This document shows, piece by piece, positions 41,644 through 50,444 of a stretch of DNA of 50,444 nucleotides (the first letter of the stretch is position 1; the number at the start of each line of letters is the position of its first letter). The notes under the pieces were generated by a model. It was not told the DNA's origin, ran no database searches, and saw nothing but the letters and a program-made list of their open reading frames with translations. Source of the DNA: an uncultured Bacteroidota bacterium (GTDB taxonomy: Bacteria; Bacteroidota; Bacteroidia; Flavobacteriales; Flavobacteriaceae); the NCBI GenBank assembly GCA_902595825.1, contig CACJRP010000008.1, positions 1 to 50,444 of the forward strand, given 5' to 3'. A program made the translations under genes and the position numbers.

Positions 41644-44115
41644 ATGTCTAAGAATTTAGTTATTGTTGAATCACCAGCTAAAGCAAAAACTATTGAAAGA
41701 TTTTTAGGATCAGATTTCAAGGTAACTTCATGTTATGGTCACATAGTTGATTTACCTTCCAAAGAACTTGGAGTTAACATTGATAACGGATTCCAACCTA
41801 AATATATTGTTTCTGGCGATAAGAAGAAAGTTGTTACGAATTTGAAAAATCTGGCTAAAAAAGCTGAACTTGTTTGGTTAGCTAGTGACGAGGATAGAGA
41901 GGGTGAAGCAATTGCTTGGCATTTGTCAAATGCACTAAAACTTGATGAAAAAAAAACCAAAAGGATTGTATTTCATGAAATTACTAAAAAAGCAATTTTG
42001 GATGCAATTCAGAATCCAAGAAAAATAAATTACGATTTAGTTAATGCCCAACAAGCAAGAAGAGTTCTAGATAGATTGGTAGGTTATCAACTCTCCCCTG
42101 TTTTATGGAAAAAAATCAAAGGGGGTTTATCAGCTGGAAGAGTACAATCTGTTTCAGTAAGACTTATAGTTGAGCGTGAAAGAGAGATAAACTCCTTTTC
42201 AACGTCTGATTATTATAAAACAAATGCGGAATTTTTAACTTCTGATAGAAAAAAATTCAGAGCAATCTTTGAAACAGATTTTAAAATGTATGATGAAGTT
42301 GAAAAATTTTTGCAAAAGAACATGAAATCTGAATTTACTGTTGTTTCAAGAACTACAAAACCAGCTTTGAAAAACCCTACTGCTCCATTTACAACCTCTA
42401 CTTTACAACAAGAGGCTTCAAGGAAACTTTCCTTCTCAGTTATTAAAACAATGACATTAGCACAAAAACTTTATGAATCTGGACTTATAACCTACATGAG
42501 GACGGATAGTGTTAACATTTCGAATGAGGCCAAATTTCAGGCCAAAGAAGAAATTGTTAGTCGGTTTGGTGAACAATACTATAACGGAAAAGATTATAAA
42601 AATAAAAGTAATAGTGCTCAAGAGGCACACGAGGCTATTAGGCCAACTAATTTGAAAGTTCAAAACATAAACTCTGAATATGATCAAAAAAGATTGTATG
42701 AACTTATTTGGAAGAGAACAATTTCATCGCAAATGAGCCCAGCTAAACTTGAGAGAACTACATTAAAAGTTGGTACAAATACATATGAAAACTTATTTAT
42801 TGCAAAAGGGGAAATTTTAACTTTTGAAGGATTTTTAAAGGTTTATCTAGAGGGTTTGGATGAAGAAGAGGAAAAACTACAAGGAATTTTACCTAACGTA
42901 AAAATTGGCGACAAACTAAAATTAAATTTTATGGAATCAATTCAAAGATTCACCAGACCCCCATCCAGATTTACAGAAGCATCTTTGGTCAGAAAACTAG
43001 AAGAATTAGGAATTGGTAGACCCTCAACTTACGCACCCACCATAACAACTATCCAAGCAAGAGGTTATGTTTTAAAGGGCGAGAGCGAAGGAATTGAAAG
43101 AAATTACAAAAAAGTCAAATTACTAAAAGAGAAAATTAGTTCTTCTATTTCAATTGAAAAAGTTTCCTCTGAGAGAGGTAAACTAATCCCATCTGACATT
43201 GGGGTTATTGTAAATGATTTTTTAGTTAATAATTTCGAAGAAATTTTAAGTTATAATTTTACTGCCCTTGTTGAAAAGAATTTTGATAAAATCGCTGATG
43301 GAAATGAAGACTGGAGTAAAATGATTGAAAATTTTTACACCAAATTTCAACCTGTTGTAGAGGACGTAAAGGAAAATGCTAGTAGAGAATCAGGGGAGAG
43401 AATTTTAGGAGAAGATCCTAAATCAGGCAGAATTGTAAAAGTCAGGTTGGGAAAATTTGGTCCAATTGCTCAAATAGGATTGGCAGACGATGAAGAGAAA
43501 CCTGTCTTTGCAAGCCTTCAGCAAAATCAAAATCTTGAAAATATTTCTTTAGATGAAGCTTTAATGCTCTTTAAATTACCGAGAATAGTCGGTGATTTAA
43601 ATGGAAAAGAAATTATTGCTAACAATGGTAGGTTTGGACCTTACATTAAATATTCAGATTATTTTGTTTCGATTCCAAAAGGTATATCCCCATTTGAAAT
43701 AGATCTTGACATGGCGATCAACTTAATACAAGAGAAAGAGAAAGCTAACATGCCCATTCATGAATACAAAAATTTTTCCGTGACAAAGGGAAAAGGAAGA
43801 TTTGGCCCATTTATAAAATGGAACAACTTGTTTATTAACGTAAATAATAAATTTGATTTTGAAAATTTATCACAGGAAGATATTGAGTTCTTAATTGACG
43901 ATAAGTTAAAAAAGGAACAAGAAAAAATAATTAAAGTTTGGGAAGCTGAAAACATTAAGATCGAAAAAGCTAGGTGGGGACGTTTTAAAATTATTCATAA
44001 AAATGGATTTGTTGAGTTATCAAAGAATTCTGACCCTTCTAAGCTTTCACTCATTGAGGTGAAGAATATTATTAAAGAAAATAAACCTGCTAAATCTAAG
44101 AAAAATACAAAGTGA
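41644..44115 (+). CDS. topA: DNA topoisomerase I
   Basis: Type IA topoisomerase that relaxes negative supercoils. The 823 residues begin with the TOPRIM domain (VIVESPAKAKTIERFLG and DEDREGEAIAWHL) and continue with the cleavage core including LITYMRTDSVNIS, where Tyr in TYMRTDS is the active residue. The C-terminal region contains several TopoI_C-type repeats (GRFGPYIKYSDYFVSIPKG, GRFGPFIKWNN) instead of classic zinc ribbons, as in other Bacteroidota. The ATGA overlap with the next gene couples translation. Confidence 0.97.
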   Translation: MSKNLVIVESPAKAKTIERFLGSDFKVTSCYGHIVDLPSKELGVNIDNGFQPKYIVSGDKKKVVTNLKNLAKKAELVWLASDEDREGEAIAWHLSNALKLDEKKTKRIVFHEITKKAILDAIQNPRKINYDLVNAQQARRVLDRLVGYQLSPVLWKKIKGGLSAGRVQSVSVRLIVEREREINSFSTSDYYKTNAEFLTSDRKKFRAIFETDFKMYDEVEKFLQKNMKSEFTVVSRTTKPALKNPTAPFTTSTLQQEASRKLSFSVIKTMTLAQKLYESGLITYMRTDSVNISNEAKFQAKEEIVSRFGEQYYNGKDYKNKSNSAQEAHEAIRPTNLKVQNINSEYDQKRLYELIWKRTISSQMSPAKLERTTLKVGTNTYENLFIAKGEILTFEGFLKVYLEGLDEEEEKLQGILPNVKIGDKLKLNFMESIQRFTRPPSRFTEASLVRKLEELGIGRPSTYAPTITTIQARGYVLKGESEGIERNYKKVKLLKEKISSSISIEKVSSERGKLIPSDIGVIVNDFLVNNFEEILSYNFTALVEKNFDKIADGNEDWSKMIENFYTKFQPVVEDVKENASRESGERILGEDPKSGRIVKVRLGKFGPIAQIGLADDEEKPVFASLQQNQNLENISLDEALMLFKLPRIVGDLNGKEIIANNGRFGPYIKYSDYFVSIPKGISPFEIDLDMAINLIQEKEKANMPIHEYKNFSVTKGKGRFGPFIKWNNLFINVNNKFDFENLSQEDIEFLIDDKLKKEQEKIIKVWEAENIKIEKARWGRFKIIHKNGFVELSKNSDPSKLSLIEVKNIIKENKPAKSKKNTK

Positions 44116-45263
44116 TGAGTTTGGATTATTTAGAACCTGTCTCAACGGAAGTTCTGGAAACGATTGAAGGACTTCCTGATCATGTTTTGGGGAAAAATAT
44201 TGAAATTTTTACGAAGGAGTCGGGTCTACCTGATCTATTAAATTTAAAAATATGCTTGATATTTCTCAATGAGATTAGAAATAGTTACTATCAAATATCT
44301 AAATTTAATAGCAATGAATTCAGAAAGGAGTTTTACAAACTTTATCCTGGGAATTGGAATTTTAAAATAGCTGACTTTGGAGATTTATATTCTGGGGAGA
44401 ATGTAGAAGATACATATTTTGCCTTGAGTGAGATATGTTGTGAGTTAAAACAAAATAATACTATTCCTGTAATTATCGGAGGAAGTCAAGATTTGACAAT
44501 ACCATTATATCAATCATTTTTAAAATCTGATAATTTAGTCAATATCGTGTCTGTTGACAATCGTTTTGATTTTACACAAGGTGAAGATTTAATTTCAAGT
44601 AGATCATATATGAATGATATTATCACTAAATCTCCAAGTAGACTAAATAACTTCACCAATTTGGGGTATCAAACATATTTGATTGCTCAGGAGGAATTAG
44701 ATTTAATGGATAAACTTTTTTTTGATTCATATAGATTAGGGGAGATCTTAACCAATTTAAAGATAACAGAACCAGTGTTTAGAGAAGCAGACATTGTAAG
44801 TTTTGATATGAAGGTTTTAAATTCATTAACTGATGGAACTTTACTGGATGGTATGCCCAACGGTCTTGATTCTAAAGCAATATGTACAATGTCCCGTTAT
44901 GCCGGTATTAGCGATAGGTTGTCTGTTGTGGGTTTTTTTGATTTACCAAACAACACCTTTTTCTTAAAGCTATTTTCAGAGGTATTATGGTATTTTGTAG
45001 AGGGTTTCCATTGCAGATTCGACGAATATCCTATTGCCATAAATGATGGTTTTAAAAAATATAACGTATCTATGTCAGATAGAGAAATAATATTTTATAA
45101 AAGCACTAAAAGTGGCCGGTGGTGGATGGAAATGGATAATAAAAATCATTTAGATAATAAAATGAAATCATCTACGTTAATATCATGCACACATCAAGAT
45201 TATTTAGATGCCTGTAATGATATTTTATCGGATAGATGGTGGAAAGCAACAAAACGAGGTTGA
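44112..45263 (+). CDS. Arginase/formimidoylglutamase-fold protein, metal site lost
   Basis: A 383-residue protein of the ureohydrolase fold, usually annotated formimidoylglutamase. Compared with active enzymes, the metal-binding motifs are altered: GGxH becomes GGSQ (123-126), DAHxD becomes DNRFD (149-153) and SxDxD becomes SFDMK (230-234). At least two His or Asp ligands are missing, so hydrolase activity is unlikely. The C-terminal part ends in LISCTHQDYLDACNDILSDRWWK, also present in homologues near gld genes. It lies 86 bp upstream of gldK and overlaps topA by 4 bp. A structural or regulatory role is possible. Confidence 0.8.
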   Translation: MMSLDYLEPVSTEVLETIEGLPDHVLGKNIEIFTKESGLPDLLNLKICLIFLNEIRNSYYQISKFNSNEFRKEFYKLYPGNWNFKIADFGDLYSGENVEDTYFALSEICCELKQNNTIPVIIGGSQDLTIPLYQSFLKSDNLVNIVSVDNRFDFTQGEDLISSRSYMNDIITKSPSRLNNFTNLGYQTYLIAQEELDLMDKLFFDSYRLGEILTNLKITEPVFREADIVSFDMKVLNSLTDGTLLDGMPNGLDSKAICTMSRYAGISDRLSVVGFFDLPNNTFFLKLFSEVLWYFVEGFHCRFDEYPIAINDGFKKYNVSMSDREIIFYKSTKSGRWWMEMDNKNHLDNKMKSSTLISCTHQDYLDACNDILSDRWWKATKRG

Positions 45264-45289
45264 TATTTTATAATTGAATCTTATCTTTG
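45260..45289 (+). promoter_or_regulatory. Promoter of the gldKLMN operon
   Basis: TTG (45260-45262), a 19-nt spacer, then TATCTTTG (45282-45289) match the Bacteroidota housekeeping promoter. The -33 element overlaps the stop codon of the arginase-fold gene. The predicted leader is about 55 nt and includes the palindrome GTTAGCTAAC (45337-45346), 3 nt before the gldK ATG. Confidence 0.7.
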
Positions 45290-45349
45290 TAAGTATAATA
45301 TGAACAAACCATATAAAATAATTTCGAAATCTAAACGTTAGCTAACAGC

Positions 45350-46723
45350 ATGGAAAAATATTTACTTATTGTATTATCAGTTTTTCTTTCCATAAGTTGT
45401 GGTAACAAAAGAGGTGAGTTAATTGGTGTTAAACAAAAAAAATGGTTTCCTGAAAAGCCCTATGGAATGACCTTAGTTGAAGGAGGAGCTTTCATAATGG
45501 GAAAGCAAGATGACGATATAGCTCAGCTCAAAAATGCTACAGCTAAAACAGTTACTGTAAGATCATTCTACATGGACGAAACTGAAATTACAAATAGTGA
45601 ATACAAACAGTTTGTTCATTGGGTAAGAGATTCCGTTGCTTTAGCAATGTTAGCCAGAAAGTCAGATGAGTTAAATCAAGGGGAGGAAGCTTCCACAGAA
45701 GGAATAGGTGAGTATGCTTTTAAAGATGCTGACACAGCTGACCAATCGCCGTTCCAAAAATACATGAGAGAAAATTATTACGATCTATCAGATGACCCTT
45801 ATGCCGGAAGACCTTTAAACTGGGATCAAACTCTAGAATGGGATCCCAACAGTTATGCTGACGAAGCATATGTAGAAGTAATGGATAGCCTTTATTTACC
45901 CCCAGAAGTTTGGTATAACGGTGAAATGAAAATAGATGTTAATAAATTAATTTACAAATATTCATGGTTTGATGCAGAAGCTGCTTCTGCTGAGAGAGCA
46001 AAAAACCCCAAGTCTAGAGACAGACTACCATTTATTAAAAAAGAGGAAATTGAAATTTATCCAGATACAACAGTTTGGATTAAAGATTTTAATTATTCAT
46101 ATAATGAGCCCATGCACAATGACTACTTTTCTCATCCAGCATATCAAGACTATCCAGTAGTTGGTATATCTTGGAAACAAGCCGTAGCATTTTGTAATTG
46201 GAGAACCCACTATAAAAATTCTTATCAAAAAGAAAAAAACAAACCACTAGTTAATAATTTTAGGTTACCAACTGAAGCTGAATGGGAGTATGCCGCTAGA
46301 GGAGGGATTCCAGCCGGTACGTATCCTTGGGGGTCACCCTATCTTTTAAACGATAGAGGATGCTTTCTAGCAAACTTTAAGCCTCTTAGAGGTGATTATT
46401 CTTCTGACCAAGCTATGTACGCAGTTGAAGCTAAATCGTTTTTACCAAATGATTACAATTTATATAATATGGCAGGAAATGTTGCGGAATGGACCGAATC
46501 ATCTTATGATCCTGGTGCATATGAGTATGTTTCATCTCTAAATCCAAATATGTCATTGAATGATGAAAAAAGAAAAGTAGTGAGGGGTGGATCTTGGAAG
46601 GACGTGGCTTATTTTTTACGTGTCAGTTCAAGAGATTACGAATACCAAGATACTGCGAGGAGTTATATTGGATTTAGAACTGTTCAAGATTATTTAGGTT
46701 CAGAGAAAATAAAAATAAAATAA
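45350..46723 (+). CDS. gldK: Gliding/type IX secretion lipoprotein GldK
   Basis: Outer-membrane lipoprotein that forms the periplasmic ring of the type IX secretion system with GldN. The 457 residues carry a lipoprotein signal (lipobox SISC, Cys17) and a formylglycine-generating-enzyme-like fold: GMTLVEGGAFIMG, MDETEITNSEYKQF, FRLPTEAEWEYAARGG, NMAGNVAEWTESSYD and VVRGGSWKD ending in YIGFRTV. The long insert between about 110 and 250 is characteristic of GldK and PorK. The enzyme fold is thought to be structural here. First gene of gldKLMN with its own promoter. Confidence 0.96.
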   Translation: MEKYLLIVLSVFLSISCGNKRGELIGVKQKKWFPEKPYGMTLVEGGAFIMGKQDDDIAQLKNATAKTVTVRSFYMDETEITNSEYKQFVHWVRDSVALAMLARKSDELNQGEEASTEGIGEYAFKDADTADQSPFQKYMRENYYDLSDDPYAGRPLNWDQTLEWDPNSYADEAYVEVMDSLYLPPEVWYNGEMKIDVNKLIYKYSWFDAEAASAERAKNPKSRDRLPFIKKEEIEIYPDTTVWIKDFNYSYNEPMHNDYFSHPAYQDYPVVGISWKQAVAFCNWRTHYKNSYQKEKNKPLVNNFRLPTEAEWEYAARGGIPAGTYPWGSPYLLNDRGCFLANFKPLRGDYSSDQAMYAVEAKSFLPNDYNLYNMAGNVAEWTESSYDPGAYEYVSSLNPNMSLNDEKRKVVRGGSWKDVAYFLRVSSRDYEYQDTARSYIGFRTVQDYLGSEKIKIK

Positions 46724-46759
46724 AAATTTTATCTTTAAGGAATACTTAAATTAAACATA

Positions 46760-47401
46760 ATGGATGCAAAACAATTAAAAGGAAGATTAAGAAGGAAAAT
46801 TATCATGCACATGCTTTTTCAAATTGGAGGAGCTGTTGTTATTTTAGGAGCGTTATTTAAAATACTTCATTTAGAAATAGGCCCAATTACAGGTGGTGTG
46901 GTTTTAGGTTTAGGACTAGGTACTGAGGCCATAATTTTCTTCGTAGGTGGGATCATGTTGGATGATGTAAAAGAGGAACAAGACGAATACGTTAGTAAAC
47001 ATTCTGGGGGAAGTTCAGGTTCTGGTTCAAAGGATGAAGGTCTTAGTTCTAAAATAGATACAATTCTAAGAGAAGCCAAACTTGATGTTGGATTAGTTAG
47101 TGGTCTTACTAAAAGTATTCAAAACCTTGAAAATACAGCTAGTTCTTTATCTCCAGCATCTGATGCTGCTGCTTCTTCTCAAAATTACGCTGAGGAATTG
47201 AATAAAGCCGCGGGACAGCTGCAATCTTTAAATCAATTATACGCTTCGCAAGTTAAAAATGCTGGACAACATAATAATTACAACGAACAAGTTGCCGAAA
47301 ACGCTGAGTTACTAAGAAGCCAAATGCAATCTTTATCTGAGAATTTAGCATCTCTTAACCAAGTTTATAAGGGAATGCTCTCTGCGATGAATAAAAATTA
47401 A
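46760..47401 (+). CDS. gldL: Type IX secretion motor protein GldL
   Basis: Inner-membrane stator of the rotary motor that powers type IX secretion and gliding, partnered with GldM. Of 213 residues, two membrane helices (about 18-36 and 42-64) form the proton-conducting hairpin, with a Glu in LGTEAIIFF inside the second helix as in other GldL proteins. A Gly-Ser linker (SGGSSGSGSKDEG) leads to a helical cytoplasmic tail that is predicted coiled. It lies 36 bp after gldK and 6 bp before gldM. Confidence 0.96.
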   Translation: MDAKQLKGRLRRKIIMHMLFQIGGAVVILGALFKILHLEIGPITGGVVLGLGLGTEAIIFFVGGIMLDDVKEEQDEYVSKHSGGSSGSGSKDEGLSSKIDTILREAKLDVGLVSGLTKSIQNLENTASSLSPASDAAASSQNYAEELNKAAGQLQSLNQLYASQVKNAGQHNNYNEQVAENAELLRSQMQSLSENLASLNQVYKGMLSAMNKN

Positions 47402-47407
47402 TTAGAT

Positions 47408-48991
47408 ATGGCAGGAGCAAAAGAAACCCCACGTCAAAAACTTATCGCTCTGATGTATTTAGTGTTTATTACCATGCTAGCTCTTAATGTGAGTAAGGAA
47501 GTTCTTGATGGATTTGGACAAATGTTTAAAAAAATAGCTAGTGCGAACGATAGAGTTGATCAAAGTAATGATATTTATTATAACAAAATTGAGGTAAATG
47601 CTAAGGAAAAAGAAGGCAAGTGGATAGATAACAACAGAATCGCTGTAGAAATTAAAAAAGAAGCAGATGAATTTTATAATAAAATTCAAGGAATCAAAGA
47701 TCAAATAACAGAAAAACAGAGAGTGGATGATCCTGACCTTGTTGAATATTCTAGGATGGATAAAGGTGAAGAATTGGATTTGATTTTTTTTGATGCAAAT
47801 GGAATATCAGAAGAGGGAACCAAGTTTCTAGAAATGATTAGATCCTACAAAGCTCACGTGATTCAAGTTTTTGCATCAAAATTCCCTAGGTATACAGAAC
47901 TTGTTGAGGAGAGATTTAATACAGGTGATTTGCAAGATATGGTTGAAACAAGAGATGGCACAAAGCAATCTTGGCTACAGGCTAATTACGAAGGATTTCC
48001 ATTAATTTCATCATTAGCAAAACTAACAATGATGCAAAATGATATTAGACTTACAGAAAGTGATGTATTGAACGCTTTACTTGGTAAAGAACTTGAAATC
48101 GAGAGTAAGGTTAATACCTCAAATTATATAACTCTTCTTAAAGCTGATAAAGGAGCTTATTATCAAGGAGAGAAATTTGATGGTAGTGTTGTTCTTGGAA
48201 GAAAAGGTGGAGCTCAAAATCCAAACAGTGTTGAACTTACATTAGATGGTAGAAAGTTAAATGAAGACGAATATGAAAAAATACCGGGTGGTGTTAAATT
48301 GAATATTAGTTCGGGCAGACCTGGTGATAGAAAAATTGAAGGTAGTTTAGTTTTTCTCAATGAAGGAGAGGAATCAAGAATACCCGTAGACCAGTCATTT
48401 GCTGTTATTGCAAAACCTAATTCTGCTGTTATTTCAGCGGATAAAATGAACGTTGTATACAGAGGAGTTGAAAATCCGATGACTATTTCAATACCAGGGA
48501 TAGCAGATAACAAAATTAGAGCTTCGGCACCTGGGCTTAAAAGGATTAGAGGAAGTAAATACATGATGACTCCTGGAAAAGGAAGAGAGGTAACTATAAG
48601 AGCTGGGGCTACGCTCCCAGACGGGCAAAGTATAAATACCAACACAAAATTTAGGATTAAAGATATTCCTAGACCAACAGGTACTGTTCGAGGTCAATCG
48701 GGTGATATTAAAATTCCAAAAAGTAATTTATCAATAGCAACAATAGGGGCAATTCTTGATGATTTTGACTTTGACATTAAACTTAAAACAGTAAGCTTTA
48801 AATTCAAAGTCCCAGGTCAAGCAACAATTTCTGTTAATGGAAATAAATTAGATAACAAAGCAAAAACTGCTTTAAGAAGAGCTAAGGTTGGTTCAAATGT
48901 TCAAATTTTTGATGTTAAAGTCCAAAACCCCTCTAATCCTAGTTATAGATTTAAAAAGGTTTCACCAGTAATTTGCGAATTAGTAAATTAA
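47408..48991 (+). CDS. gldM: Type IX secretion motor protein GldM
   Basis: Single-pass inner-membrane protein whose long periplasmic part transmits motor torque to the GldK-GldN ring. The 527 residues start with the conserved ETPRQKLIALMYLVFITMLA (residues 6-25, one membrane helix), then a helical domain D1 and Ig-like domains D2-D4 ending in VSPVICELVN. The length fits known GldM or PorM. Neighbours on both sides lie within 8 bp. Confidence 0.97.
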   Translation: MAGAKETPRQKLIALMYLVFITMLALNVSKEVLDGFGQMFKKIASANDRVDQSNDIYYNKIEVNAKEKEGKWIDNNRIAVEIKKEADEFYNKIQGIKDQITEKQRVDDPDLVEYSRMDKGEELDLIFFDANGISEEGTKFLEMIRSYKAHVIQVFASKFPRYTELVEERFNTGDLQDMVETRDGTKQSWLQANYEGFPLISSLAKLTMMQNDIRLTESDVLNALLGKELEIESKVNTSNYITLLKADKGAYYQGEKFDGSVVLGRKGGAQNPNSVELTLDGRKLNEDEYEKIPGGVKLNISSGRPGDRKIEGSLVFLNEGEESRIPVDQSFAVIAKPNSAVISADKMNVVYRGVENPMTISIPGIADNKIRASAPGLKRIRGSKYMMTPGKGREVTIRAGATLPDGQSINTNTKFRIKDIPRPTGTVRGQSGDIKIPKSNLSIATIGAILDDFDFDIKLKTVSFKFKVPGQATISVNGNKLDNKAKTALRRAKVGSNVQIFDVKVQNPSNPSYRFKKVSPVICELVN

Positions 48992-48998
48992 ATTTTAA

Positions 48999-49889
48999 AT
49001 GAAAATTTATATTTATTTAACGACTTTTATTTTTTCAAGTATAGGTTTATATTCTCAATCTAATCTGCTTAACGCAAGAGTTCCTCAAGATGTTGGACAA
49101 TTAAACGAAAAGCAAATCATAGCCAATGACGAAGAACCTTTAGCCTACGGATTTATTGACGACAGAGATGTTTTGTGGTCTAAAACTGTTTGGGAAATAA
49201 TTGACCTCGATGAAAGAATTAATTTTCCTTACTATTACCCTACTGATACCCTAAATCTTGGTCCGGATAGAAGGTCTTTGTTTCATATTTTGAAAAATAA
49301 TTTAAGGAGTGGTAAAATTAAGGAAGTTTATGATGATGATTATTTTCAAATTAAATTAACCTATAGGGAAATTTTGGATAAACTTGTTTCAATTGATACT
49401 TTAGATGCTGGTTTTGAACAATTAAATGCAGGGGAAGCTCTTGATCCACAATATGTGAATAGAAGAAACATCACTGCCAGAGAGATAAGGCAATATAGGA
49501 TTAAGGGGACATGGTATTTCAATAAAAGACAAGGAGAATTAAAGTATAGAATGCTCGGACTAGCTCCTGTTGCTCCTGATGTTTACACACTAGATAAACC
49601 TGAGGCAGAACAAGACCTAGTTGAACTATTTTGGATTTGGTTTCCAGATGCCAGAATGTCTTTAAATACATCGACTGTATTTAACACAAGAAATTCTTCT
49701 CAGCCTATAACTTACGATCATATGTTAAACTCAAGAAGATTCAATTCAATCATTTACAAAGAAGAAAATGTATATGAAGATAGACTGATAAATGAATACA
49801 TTTTTGAGGACGCTTTGCAACAGCTTTTGGAGTCGGAAAGAATCAAATCAGTTATTCGAGACTTTGAGCAGGATATGTGGAACAACTAA
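48999..49889 (+). CDS. gldN: Type IX secretion ring protein GldN
   Basis: Periplasmic protein that forms the ring with GldK. The 296 residues have a signal peptide (ending near LYSQ) and the family domain with WSKTVWEIIDLDERINFPYY, near residue 60-80, and REIRQYRIKGTWYFNKRQGE, PDVYTL and WIWFPDARM further on. The gene is 7 bp after gldM and ends 19 bp before a strong terminator, so gldKLMN is a closed transcription unit. Confidence 0.97.
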   Translation: MKIYIYLTTFIFSSIGLYSQSNLLNARVPQDVGQLNEKQIIANDEEPLAYGFIDDRDVLWSKTVWEIIDLDERINFPYYYPTDTLNLGPDRRSLFHILKNNLRSGKIKEVYDDDYFQIKLTYREILDKLVSIDTLDAGFEQLNAGEALDPQYVNRRNITAREIRQYRIKGTWYFNKRQGELKYRMLGLAPVAPDVYTLDKPEAEQDLVELFWIWFPDARMSLNTSTVFNTRNSSQPITYDHMLNSRRFNSIIYKEENVYEDRLINEYIFEDALQQLLESERIKSVIRDFEQDMWNN

Positions 49890-49908
49890 AAAATTTTAAG
49901 ATATTGAT

Positions 49909-49936
49909 AATGCCGCTAATATAGCGGCATTTTTTT
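49909..49936 (+). terminator. Intrinsic terminator of gldKLMN
   Basis: Stem AATGCCGCTA (49909-49918) with TAGCGGCATT (49922-49931), loop ATA, followed by a T run. It is the clearest rho-independent terminator in the window and ends 9 bp before the next ATG. Confidence 0.9.
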
Positions 49937-49945
49937 ACCTATAAT

Positions 49946-50444
49946 ATGAAAAAGGTAGACACAATTATCGTGGGAATGGGTATTGCTGGTTTATGCTATG
50001 CAGAGATTTTACATCAAAATAATAAGAGTTTTTGCATAATTGATAATGATAAAAATGGTTCTTCAAAAATTGCCGCTGGAATATTTAATCCTACTGTTTT
50101 GAAAAGATATAACATGATTTGGAATGGAAAAAAATTCTACACTAATGCTATAAAATTTTTTGAAAAAATTGAAATAAAATACAAAATAAAAATAATTTTT
50201 AAGTGCGATATTTTAAAGGTTTTTTCGAGCTTTGAAGACCAAAATAATTGGATTGTTGCGTCTAAAAAGCCAATTTTGGAGGAGTTTTTAGGCAGTAAAA
50301 TAGAAACAAAAAAAATTGAAGGATTAATAACTGAATTTGGATATGGTTTGGTTAAAAAATGTGGTAGAATTTCCGTTCTAAACCTACTTAATAAGTATAA
50401 AAATAATTTGAAGGACAACTACCTTAACCAGGATTTTGATTTTG
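49946..50444 (+). CDS. FAD-dependent oxidoreductase (DAO-type), partial
   Basis: The first 166 codons of a gene that runs off the right edge. The N-terminus KKVDTIIVGMGIAGLCYAEIL carries the dinucleotide-binding GxGxxG fold (GMGIAG), followed by an acidic residue in CIIDND at the end of the second strand and SSKIAAGIFNPTVLKRY, a motif seen in DAO-family oxidoreductases. Substrate unknown. It starts 9 bp after the gldKLMN terminator with no TAnnTTTG box in the gap, so it depends on readthrough or on an unrecognised promoter. A gene of this type downstream of gldN is common in Flavobacteriia. Confidence 0.82.
   Translation, partial: MKKVDTIIVGMGIAGLCYAEILHQNNKSFCIIDNDKNGSSKIAAGIFNPTVLKRYNMIWNGKKFYTNAIKFFEKIEIKYKIKIIFKCDILKVFSSFEDQNNWIVASKKPILEEFLGSKIETKKIEGLITEFGYGLVKKCGRISVLNLLNKYKNNLKDNYLNQDFDF

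Noticed and set aside
48214-48697. Minus-strand open frames of 143 and 69 codons inside gldM
   Set aside because: Fully contained in gldM, composition follows the coding strand, and no promoter or homologous motif is visible.

Overview
The window looks like chromosomal DNA from a marine-type member of the Flavobacteriia (Bacteroidota). The evidence is a strongly AT-rich, very compact sequence; a gldK-gldL-gldM-gldN cluster (type IX secretion and gliding, found only in Bacteroidota); a HYC_CC_PP protein next to a TonB-dependent receptor; and promoters of the Bacteroidota type (TTTG or TTG, about 19-21 nt, then TAnnTTTG). Shine-Dalgarno sequences are mostly weak or absent and several genes seem to start with TTG or GTG, so starts were chosen by family N-termini, signal peptides, promoter positions and overlaps. 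I see no rRNA, insertion sequence, prophage, CRISPR array or plasmid gene. The content is mostly conserved core genome.

Layout. 1-5291 (minus strand): a possible operon of PhzF-type isomerase, FMN-dependent alpha-hydroxy-acid dehydrogenase, class I mannose-6-phosphate isomerase and a large BNR/sortilin-like propeller protein cut by the left edge. 5338-5833: a small membrane protein facing a tRNA-Phe gene that has its own clear promoter and a palindromic terminator. 5921-13509 (plus): coaX, an outer-membrane barrel, a TPR protein, lptC, a small membrane protein, a CNNM/CBS protein and a PpiD/SurA-like foldase, largely an envelope-biogenesis run. 13518-15730 (minus): a GHMP kinase and class II HMG-CoA reductase, pointing to the mevalonate route to isoprenoids. 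15827-20163 (plus): dipeptidyl peptidase IV, a POT di/tripeptide importer and an exported thioredoxin-like protein. 20172-22305 (minus): surE, a small membrane protein and lpxB. 22421-24538 (plus): a Prc/Tsp-type protease. 24544-32039 (minus): GAF protein, purH, then the rod-shape set mreB-mreC-mreD-mrdA-rodA. 32118-35139 (plus): a likely copper or heavy-metal cassette (HYC_CC_PP protein, TonB-dependent receptor, exported HMA-domain protein). 35171-41460 (minus): miaB, a single-component sigma-54 activator, lptE, a TPR-like protein, secG, groES and groEL. 41644-49889 (plus): topA, an arginase-fold protein that has lost its metal ligands, and gldKLMN ending in a strong terminator. 49946 to the end: the start of an FAD-dependent oxidoreductase.

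How the genes fit together. Much of the window builds or services the cell envelope: LPS synthesis and transport (lpxB, lptC, lptE), periplasmic folding and proteolysis (PpiD/SurA-like protein, Prc), peptidoglycan elongation (mre-mrd-rodA), protein export (secG) and the type IX machine (gldKLMN). DPP IV with a POT transporter fits peptide feeding, and the HYC_CC_PP/TonB/HMA trio fits metal traffic across the outer membrane. I found no obviously new multi-gene system. The best leads are a possible sigma-54 circuit linking the activator operon to groES-groEL, the metal-site-less arginase homologue beside gldKLMN, the metal cassette, and a nine-G tract inside the GHMP kinase gene.
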